Shown here one piece after another: positions 54,106 to 61,215 of a DNA stretch of 61,215 nucleotides. Under the pieces are notes generated by a model. It was not told where the DNA came from. It saw only the letters and a list, made by a program, of their open reading frames with translations, and searched no databases. The position numbers and the translations under genes are program-made. How positions within the stretch are numbered: the stretch's first letter is position 1; each line of letters begins with the position of its first letter. Origin of the DNA: an uncultured Pelagibacteraceae bacterium. Lineage in GTDB: Bacteria > Pseudomonadota > Alphaproteobacteria > Pelagibacterales > Pelagibacteraceae. The stretch covers positions 1 through 61,215 of the forward strand of contig CACIML010000002.1 of the NCBI GenBank assembly GCA_902587735.1, read 5' to 3'.

Positions 54106-56379
54106 TTAATAAAGTGGATCATTTTTAAAGAAATTTTTCATTTTAATAGGTTTTTTTTCTAAAATGTATCTATAAACGTTGTAGTTTTCTAAAACTCTTT
54201 GAACATAATTTCTAGTTTCTTTAAATTTTATTAATTCTATCCAGTCAACATAATTGGTTTGTTTTTTTTGTGGATTTTTATTAATTTTTTTCCAATATCT
54301 AACCCTCTTTGGACCAGCATTATAAGCGGCAATCGCAAAAGGGTAGGCACCCTCATATTCTAAAATTAATCCAGCTATATAGTGTGATCCTAAATTAATA
54401 TTATATTCTGGATCTCTAGTTAAACGAGATTTTGAATATGGTAGTTTAGCTTGTTTAGCAACTAACTTAGCAGTGTAAGGCATCAATTGCATTAATCCTT
54501 TTGCACCAGCATGACTATGCGCACTTAAATCAAACTCACTTTCTTGTCTTATAATTGATAAAATAAATGCTGATTCAGGAATTTTACGACCATTTATAAT
54601 TTTAGGTGTACTAATTATTGGATAGTTAAAATCATTGTGAAATCTTTTTTCATATGAGGCTAATTTTGCTATTTGTATAGCAAAGTCATATCTTGAAACA
54701 TTTGTCGCTAATTCTGCAGCTAAAATTTCACTTCCATTAGAAATATTTTCAGAGGCCAAATGTTTTAAAATGTTTTTTGTATATTTATCCTTATTAAGTT
54801 CATCTAGTAAAAAAATAATTTTAACTAACTCTTTTTCATAAAACTTTTTTCTAATTTTTCCATCAACTTTAGCTTGTTCATTTAAAATAAATTTTTCGTT
54901 TGGTTTAATTTTCAAATGAGCTAATTGACCATAATAAGTAGTAAGATATTTTGTTGCTTCTTCATACCATTTATATGATTCTCTATCATTATTCATTTTT
55001 TCATAAGATCTACCAAGCCAGTATGCTCCACGAGATAAACTAATTGGATATCCAACATTATTATAAAAATTTCTGAAATGTTTAGTTGCTAATATTGGAT
55101 CGTTTAAAAAACTTAAAGCTATCCAACCACTCATCCATTCAGCTTCTGCATATTCAGGTCCATATTCAAGAGCATGTTTGCTACTTATTTTATAAGCTAA
55201 TGCATACTTTTTCTTATATATAAGAGATCTTGAAATAATCGCTCTTTCTTTCCACCATCTATCAGGCCTTACTAAATATTCTTTATTGTTTTTAATTTTA
55301 AGTAATATTTCTAATGATCCCTCAAGCCTTCCTCTTTTTCTTCTCCATTTAAGACGGTCATAATTTAATCCCGCATCATTTATAAACTTATTAGGAACTT
55401 TTTTAATAGCATTATCAACACCATAAGATTTACTCATTAATAACTGTCTTGCTGTATAAAGTAACTGATAATCTTCAGGTAAATATCTAAGCATTCTTTT
55501 TAAATCCCAATATTTATTTTCCCAAGCCAAATAATCTGCTCTTTTAATATAATCAGTAGATTGAAGGTATTTTTTGTATTTTTTTCTAAAAAATTTCATA
55601 TCAGATCTACTTAAATTTGCTGTTATCCATCCGTCTTTTATTAATTTAATACCCATAGAAGAATTGCCTTCAATAATTAAGCTTTCACCTAAAATCAATT
55701 TACCAAAACCACTTAATGGTTCTTGACCATCAAACCATTTAATTATTTTTTTAGTTGATATTTTTTTTGTAGACAATTTATGCTCAGCTAAATATCTTAA
55801 TCTGTTAATTCTTGGATAATTTTTATTGTTATTTATAAATTGTTGATAATCATAAAAACTAGCTTGGTTTCCTTTTGTTAGAAGATGTTTCCACTGAATA
55901 AATCTATATATTGATTTATCTCTGGCTTTTTTGGAGATAGATAAAGCTTTAAACCATTTTTTTTTCTCCATTTCAGTAATAGCTTTTTTTGCTAATGCAA
56001 AATCTTTTTTGCTATAATATTTTGATTTTTTTTTTGCTTTTGATGTTTTTTTTTCAACCAATAAAGGTTTTTTTTTTGGTAAAATTAACTCTGATCTAGT
56101 CTTTTCTACCAGAATCTTTTTTTTAGGTTTGGTTTTTTCTTTTTTAGCAATCTTTTTTTTAGGTTTTTCTTGAGGTGTCAATTCTTTTTTAGATGACGTT
56201 TTTTTTTTAGGTTTTTTTTTGGGTTTAATAATATTTTGAGTTATTTTCTTTTCTATTATTTCTTTGCTTAAAATAGGCTTTTTTAAAGGAACAATTTTTA
56301 ATTCTTCTGAATGCGAACATACAAAAGATAGTAAAAATATTATGATAATATTAAAAAAAAATGATATTTTATTTGACAT
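54106..56379 (-). CDS. slt: Soluble lytic murein transglycosylase (Slt70-like) with Lys/Pro-rich N-terminal linker
   Basis: SLT motif 'ALILSIIRQESEF'-like 'SAFILSIIRQESEFDLSAHSHAGAKGLMQLMPYTA', 'YNINLGSHYIAGLI', 'AIAAYNAGPKRVRYW'. Confidence 0.92.
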   Translation of the reverse strand: MSNKISFFFNIIIIFLLSFVCSHSEELKIVPLKKPILSKEIIEKKITQNIIKPKKKPKKKTSSKKELTPQEKPKKKIAKKEKTKPKKKILVEKTRSELILPKKKPLLVEKKTSKAKKKSKYYSKKDFALAKKAITEMEKKKWFKALSISKKARDKSIYRFIQWKHLLTKGNQASFYDYQQFINNNKNYPRINRLRYLAEHKLSTKKISTKKIIKWFDGQEPLSGFGKLILGESLIIEGNSSMGIKLIKDGWITANLSRSDMKFFRKKYKKYLQSTDYIKRADYLAWENKYWDLKRMLRYLPEDYQLLYTARQLLMSKSYGVDNAIKKVPNKFINDAGLNYDRLKWRRKRGRLEGSLEILLKIKNNKEYLVRPDRWWKERAIISRSLIYKKKYALAYKISSKHALEYGPEYAEAEWMSGWIALSFLNDPILATKHFRNFYNNVGYPISLSRGAYWLGRSYEKMNNDRESYKWYEEATKYLTTYYGQLAHLKIKPNEKFILNEQAKVDGKIRKKFYEKELVKIIFLLDELNKDKYTKNILKHLASENISNGSEILAAELATNVSRYDFAIQIAKLASYEKRFHNDFNYPIISTPKIINGRKIPESAFILSIIRQESEFDLSAHSHAGAKGLMQLMPYTAKLVAKQAKLPYSKSRLTRDPEYNINLGSHYIAGLILEYEGAYPFAIAAYNAGPKRVRYWKKINKNPQKKQTNYVDWIELIKFKETRNYVQRVLENYNVYRYILEKKPIKMKNFFKNDPLY

Positions 56380-56420
56380 AAATTTACTAAATGAATCTGT
56401 AAACTATGTTATAAGTATTT

Positions 56421-57302
56421 ATGTTTAAAGGATCAAATGTTGCGTTAATAACACCATTTAAAGATAATAAGCTAGATGTTGAAGCTTATATTAAAATAAT
56501 ACATTTTCATTTAAAAAGTGGAACAAATGGCTTAGTCCCTGCTGGGACCACAGGCGAATCTCCAACATTAAATCATGAAGAACATCAACAAGTTATTGAA
56601 ATATGCATTAAAGAAAGCAATGACAGGATTCCAGTAATTGCTGGAACAGGATCTAATTCAACGAGCGAAGCAGTTTCCTTAACCAAACATGCTGAGAAGG
56701 TAGGAGCAAATGCTGCATTAGTAGTAACACCTTATTATAACAAACCAACGCAAGAAGGTCTTTATCAACATTATAAAGCAATTAATGATTCGTGTGGAAT
56801 ACCTATAATTATTTACAACATACCATCAAGATCAGTAATTGATATGACGGTAGATACAATGGCTAGATTATTTGAGCTTAAAAACATTGTTGGAGTAAAA
56901 GATGCAACTGGAATTTTAGATAGGGTAGATAAACAAAAAAAAAAAATGGGAAATGACTTTATACAGCTTACAGGAAATGATGATAATGCTTTTGAATTTA
57001 ATAAACGTGGAGGAGTTGGAGCCATAAGCGTTACTGCAAACATAGCGCCAAAACTATGTTCAGATTTTCAAAAATTTTCACTTTCAAAAAGTAACAACGA
57101 ATATAAAGAGGCTGAAAGAATTGATAAAATTTTACAACCAGTTCACAAATCAATGTTTATAGAAAGCAATCCAAGTCCAGTTAAGTATGCAGCTAAATTA
57201 TTAGGTTTATGCGATGATGAAGTTCGTTTGCCGTTAGTTAAAATCACAAAAACAACTGAGGACGAAGTTAAAAAAACATTAAGCTCAGCTAAATTAATTT
57301 AG
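56421..57302 (+). CDS. dapA: 4-hydroxy-tetrahydrodipicolinate synthase
   Basis: 'GSNVALITPFKDNKLD', 'GLVPAGTTGESPTLNHEEH', 'VTPYYNKPTQEGLYQHY', 'IPIIIYNIPSRS'. Confidence 0.97.
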   Translation: MFKGSNVALITPFKDNKLDVEAYIKIIHFHLKSGTNGLVPAGTTGESPTLNHEEHQQVIEICIKESNDRIPVIAGTGSNSTSEAVSLTKHAEKVGANAALVVTPYYNKPTQEGLYQHYKAINDSCGIPIIIYNIPSRSVIDMTVDTMARLFELKNIVGVKDATGILDRVDKQKKKMGNDFIQLTGNDDNAFEFNKRGGVGAISVTANIAPKLCSDFQKFSLSKSNNEYKEAERIDKILQPVHKSMFIESNPSPVKYAAKLLGLCDDEVRLPLVKITKTTEDEVKKTLSSAKLI

Positions 57303-57305
57303 TTA

Positions 57306-57776
57306 ATGAAACGTAAAACCTATAGTGGTTTAAAAATAATTTGTTTAAACAGAAAAGCTGGATTTAATTATTTTTTTAATGAATTGATTGAAGCAGGAAT
57401 TGTATTAAAAGGATCTGAAATAAAATCTGTAAGATCTGGTAAAATAAATATTGCAGATTCTTATGCGGTAGAAAAAAATGGTGAAATTTTTTTAATTAAT
57501 TCACATATTCCTATTTATAAACAAGCAAGTTATTCTAACCACAATCCTTACTCAGAACGAAAATTATTATTAAATAGGAAAGAAATAAAAAAATTAATTG
57601 GCTGTATAAATGAAGATGGCTTTACTTTAATACCTACAAAAATGTATTTTAAAAAAGGAAAAGCTAAAATTGAGATAGCTATTGCTAAAGGTAAAAAGCA
57701 TTATGATAAACGTCATACAAAAAAAACAAGAGATTGGAATCGTGAAAAATCAAGATACTTCAGAAAATCAAGTTAA
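57306..57776 (+). CDS. smpB: SsrA-binding protein SmpB
   Basis: '[40 protein letters not shown]', '[21 protein letters not shown]'. Confidence 0.97.
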   Translation: MKRKTYSGLKIICLNRKAGFNYFFNELIEAGIVLKGSEIKSVRSGKINIADSYAVEKNGEIFLINSHIPIYKQASYSNHNPYSERKLLLNRKEIKKLIGCINEDGFTLIPTKMYFKKGKAKIEIAIAKGKKHYDKRHTKKTRDWNREKSRYFRKSS

Positions 57777-58269
57777 AATAGTGTATTTAGCACTTGGATC
57801 TAATCTTGGATCAAAAGTTATGAATATTGAAAAAGCCAAATTATTATTATTAAAAAATAATGTTCAAATAATTCAATCTTCTAATTATTACGAAACTTAC
57901 TCATGGCCAAACAAAAATTTTCCAAAATATTTGAATATTATTATAAAGACGAAAACTAAACTAAATTTAAAAAATTTATTTACTTTAATTAAATCAATAG
58001 AAAAAAAATTAGGTAGAAAGAAAAATTCATTAAATTATCCTAGGACTTGTGATATTGATATTATTGACTATAATAAAAAATCTTTATCTACCAATATAAA
58101 TAATCATAAAATAACTGTTCCACACCCAAGAATGAAAACTAGAAATTTTGTATTAATTCCATTATTAGATGTTTGTAAAAATTGGATACACCCAAAATCA
58201 AGAGAAAATATTAGCGAATTAATATCTAAATGTAACTTTACAGATTTAAGATCTATTAAAATTCTCTAA
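57742..58269 (+). CDS. folK: 2-amino-4-hydroxy-6-hydroxymethyldihydropteridine pyrophosphokinase (probable GTG start, overlaps smpB)
   Basis: '[19 protein letters not shown]', 'NYYETYSWP', '[12 protein letters not shown]', '[19 protein letters not shown]'. Confidence 0.93.
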   Translation: MKNQDTSENQVKIVYLALGSNLGSKVMNIEKAKLLLLKNNVQIIQSSNYYETYSWPNKNFPKYLNIIIKTKTKLNLKNLFTLIKSIEKKLGRKKNSLNYPRTCDIDIIDYNKKSLSTNINNHKITVPHPRMKTRNFVLIPLLDVCKNWIHPKSRENISELISKCNFTDLRSIKIL

Positions 58270-58288
58270 TTTAATGGTATAATTATAT

Positions 58289-60043
58289 ATGCTTAAATCT
58301 AACGATTTAATTAAAAAGGTAAAATCTTATAATAAGTTTCTCAATCCAGATACTTTGTCTAAGGCTTATGATTTTGCGCTTAAAGCTCATGAAAAACAAA
58401 AAAGAGATGAGGGATCACCATATATTATACACCCAATCGCAGTTGCTAACATTTTAACTGAATTAAAACTTGATAGTGCAACTATAGCCACAGGTCTTTT
58501 GCACGATACAATTGAAGATACTTACGCAACATATGAAACTATTAAAAATGAATTTGGGAAAGAAGTTGCTGACTTGGTTGACGGTGTAACAAAAATTTCA
58601 GTCTTTGAAAATCAAGCTAAAACAAATTCAAAAGCAGAAAACTTTAGAAAATTAATATTGGCTACATCTAAAGATATTCGTGTTTTATTAGTTAAACTAG
58701 CTGATCGTCTCCATAATATGAGAACAATTAATGCAATCAAAGAAGTGAAAAAAAAAAACCGAATAGCAAAAGAAACTATGGAAATTTATGCACCATTAGC
58801 AGACAGAATGGGTATGAACAGAATTCGTGATGAACTTGAAGATCTTTCATTCAAAGTTTTAAATAATGATGCAAGAGAATTAATAAAAAAAAGATTAGAT
58901 GAAATTAAAGATGATAAAGAAAATAGTTTTAATTCAATATCTTTTCAATTTAGTGATGTGCTGAATGAAAATAATTTAAGTGCAGAAATAATTGGAAGAG
59001 AAAAAACTCCATTTTCAATTTGGAGAAAATTGCAAAAAAAAAGGATTTCCTTAGAAGAAATATCTGACATTATTGGTTTTAGAATTATAGTAGAAAATAT
59101 AGAAGATTGTTACAAAGCATTGGGAATTTTTCATAGTAAATGGAATTGTATACCTGGAAAATTTAAAGATTATATTTCTTCACCAAAAATTAACAAATAT
59201 CAATCATTACATACATCAATAATTGGACCCAATAAAAGACCAATCGAAATTCAAGTTAGAACTTTACCAATGCATGAGTTTGCTGAAAGAGGTATTGCAT
59301 CACATTGGAAATACAAATCATCAGAAAAATTTAATTCATTAACATGGAAAGAGTATGACTGGTTAAAGGATTTAGTTGAAATTATTGATCGAAATGAAAA
59401 CCCAGAACATTTCTTTGAATATACTAAACTTCATATGTTTCAAGAAAACGTTTTTTGTTTTACGCCAAAAGGTTCAATTATAAAATTACCAAAAGACGCT
59501 ACTCCAATTGATTTTGCATATGCTGTACACACAAAAATTGGTGATACTGCTACTGGATGCATAATCAATGGTATAGAAAAAGATTTACAAACTATTCTTA
59601 GAAATGGTGATATGGTTAAAATTGTCAATTCAAAAAAAGTTTCACCATCCTTACATTGGTTACCACTTACAAAAACAGGAAAAGCAAGAGCTGCAATAAG
59701 AAGATATTGGCAATCTAGGGAAAAGTCCAGCCCACTCAAAATAAAACAATACAATACAAGCTTATGGATATCATTGCCAGATATTCCAGGTAAACTTGGC
59801 GAAGTTACAACTTTAATAGGAGAAAACAATCTTAATATATCAAGTGTTGAAATGAACGAAAAAACCAAAGATTACATCGATTTTACTTTTAATATAATCA
59901 TTAATGATTTGAAAAACTTTACAAATTTTATTAGTGAGTTAAAACAAAAAGAATTAAAGTTTAAAATCATTAGACATAAAGATAGTAAATTTAAAAAATA
60001 TGCTTTCACAAAAAAAATCTTTAAATATTTTAAAAAAAACTAA
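58289..60043 (+). CDS. Bifunctional (p)ppGpp synthetase/hydrolase, RelA/SpoT homolog, compact form
   Basis: HD motif 'GLLHDTIEDT'; synthetase 'GKFKDYISSPKINKYQSLHTSIIG...IEIQVRT'; TGS 'FCFTPKGSIIKLPKDATPIDFAYAVHTKIG'; ACT 'LPDIPGKLGEVTTLIGENNLNISSV'. Confidence 0.96.
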   Translation: MLKSNDLIKKVKSYNKFLNPDTLSKAYDFALKAHEKQKRDEGSPYIIHPIAVANILTELKLDSATIATGLLHDTIEDTYATYETIKNEFGKEVADLVDGVTKISVFENQAKTNSKAENFRKLILATSKDIRVLLVKLADRLHNMRTINAIKEVKKKNRIAKETMEIYAPLADRMGMNRIRDELEDLSFKVLNNDARELIKKRLDEIKDDKENSFNSISFQFSDVLNENNLSAEIIGREKTPFSIWRKLQKKRISLEEISDIIGFRIIVENIEDCYKALGIFHSKWNCIPGKFKDYISSPKINKYQSLHTSIIGPNKRPIEIQVRTLPMHEFAERGIASHWKYKSSEKFNSLTWKEYDWLKDLVEIIDRNENPEHFFEYTKLHMFQENVFCFTPKGSIIKLPKDATPIDFAYAVHTKIGDTATGCIINGIEKDLQTILRNGDMVKIVNSKKVSPSLHWLPLTKTGKARAAIRRYWQSREKSSPLKIKQYNTSLWISLPDIPGKLGEVTTLIGENNLNISSVEMNEKTKDYIDFTFNIIINDLKNFTNFISELKQKELKFKIIRHKDSKFKKYAFTKKIFKYFKKN

Positions 60044-60587
60044 TGCTTTATTAGAAGGTCATTTTGTTTTATCTTCAGGTCTTCATTCTTCTAAGTATAT
60101 ACAGTGCGCCAAACTTCTTAGCTTTCCACATATCGCTAATAAGATTTGTTTATCATTAGCTAAAAAAATAAAAAGAAATTTTAAGAATATTGACCTAATT
60201 TTATCACCGGCAATGGGTGGCATTATAATAGGATACGAAATTGGCAAACAATTAAAAAAAGAAACTATTTTTTGCGAAAGAATTAAAGGCAAATTTAAAC
60301 TTAGAAGAGGTTTTAAAATTAAAAAAAAATCTAAAGTATTAATAGTAGAAGATGTAATCACCACTGGTAAATCTAGTCTTGAATGTGCAAAACTTATAAC
60401 CAAGTCTCAAGCAAAAGTTGTAGGATTTGCCTGTATCATAAATAGATCCTCTAAAAAAAATTTGAAAATTAAAAAAAAAATAATTTCACATTTAAAAATT
60501 AATGTTCCAACTTTTAAAAAAAATAGTTTACCAAAAAACATGAAATCTATCCCGATAAGTGTTCCTGGTAGCAGGTTTATTAAATGA
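60000..60587 (+). CDS. pyrE: Orotate phosphoribosyltransferase
   Basis: 'HFVLSSGLHSSKYIQCAKLL', PRPP motif 'VLIVEDVITTGKSSLEC'; overlaps the rsh 3' end by 44 nt. Confidence 0.93.
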   Translation: MLSQKKSLNILKKTNALLEGHFVLSSGLHSSKYIQCAKLLSFPHIANKICLSLAKKIKRNFKNIDLILSPAMGGIIIGYEIGKQLKKETIFCERIKGKFKLRRGFKIKKKSKVLIVEDVITTGKSSLECAKLITKSQAKVVGFACIINRSSKKNLKIKKKIISHLKINVPTFKKNSLPKNMKSIPISVPGSRFIK

Positions 60588-61215
60588 AAAGATTAGGCGT
60601 CAATATTGACCATGTTGCTACATTAAGAAATGCTCGAGATGAAGACCATCCTGATCCAATCTTAGCTGCAAAATTTGCAATGAAGTTAGGAGCTGATTCA
60701 ATTACAGTTCATTTAAGAGAGGACAGAAGACATATAAAAGATAAAGATCTATTTAAAATTTGCAAAAATAAAAAAATACCAGTTAACTTAGAAATAGCTG
60801 CAAATATGAATATGCTTAAAATTGCTTTAAAAAATAAACCAAACTTTATTTGTATCGTGCCAGAAAAGAGAAAAGAAATAACTACTGAAGGTGGTTTAAA
60901 TTTAAAAAAAAATAGAAATAAAATTAAAACAATACTTTTAAAACTAAAGAAATCTAAAATTAGATCTAGTTTATTTATAAACCCTAACATTAAAGATATT
61001 AAACTGTCTAAGAAATTAAATTCTGATTGTGTGGAACTTCATACTGGAAAAATTAGTAATTTAATAAAGTTAAAAAAAGATTTTTCTAATGAATTTAAAA
61101 AAATTAAAAATTGTGCAAGATATGGCAACTCGTTAGGAATTGAAATTCATGCAGGACATGGAATGGATTATAAAACAACCAAAATTCTTAATAAAATTAA
61201 TGAAATTAAAGAATT
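60584..61215 (+). CDS. pdxJ: Pyridoxine 5'-phosphate synthase (3' truncated by window end)
   Basis: Translation from ATG 60584: 'MKRLGVNIDHVATLRNARDEDHPDPILAAKFAMKLGADSITVHLREDRRHIKD'; ATGA overlap with pyrE. Confidence 0.95.
   Translation, partial: MKRLGVNIDHVATLRNARDEDHPDPILAAKFAMKLGADSITVHLREDRRHIKDKDLFKICKNKKIPVNLEIAANMNMLKIALKNKPNFICIVPEKRKEITTEGGLNLKKNRNKIKTILLKLKKSKIRSSLFINPNIKDIKLSKKLNSDCVELHTGKISNLIKLKKDFSNEFKKIKNCARYGNSLGIEIHAGHGMDYKTTKILNKINEIKE

Noticed and set aside
1-61215. CRISPR arrays, IS elements, toxin-antitoxin or phage-defence systems
   Set aside because: No regularly spaced repeats, transposase, cas, restriction or toxin motifs were recognised in the ORFs.

Overview
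AT-rich, very compact bacterial chromosome segment. From gene content, gene order and protein sequence it looks like an alphaproteobacterium of the SAR11/Pelagibacter type; this is an inference, no search was run. Most of the window is core genome. tRNA-Thr, rlmB and a tRNA-Tyr/tRNA-Gly/tuf/tRNA-Trp cluster lead into about 27 kb of almost unbroken transcription/translation genes (secE-nusG-rplKAJL-rpoBC-rpsLG-fusA-S10-spc-secY-adk-alpha). Housekeeping genes follow: lipB, mgtE, panC, galU/ugd, topA, plsY, pyrBC, ruvX, gatCAB, a MATE exporter, the soxBDAG sarcosine oxidase operon, slt, dapA, smpB, folK, rsh, pyrE and partial pdxJ. There are five tRNA genes and no rRNA. I found no CRISPR array, mobile element or prophage, and no clear evidence of a new multi-gene system. 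The observations most worth checking are: a palindrome sitting in the putative soxBDAG promoter spacer; a domain-pruned Rsh protein with no rpoZ next to it; the 172-nt rpoC-rpsL leader with possible stem-loops; a hairpin just upstream of tRNA-Tyr; convergent gene pairs with zero or negative spacing; missing rpmD and dprA at their usual positions; and repeat-derived or low-complexity tails on otherwise conserved proteins.
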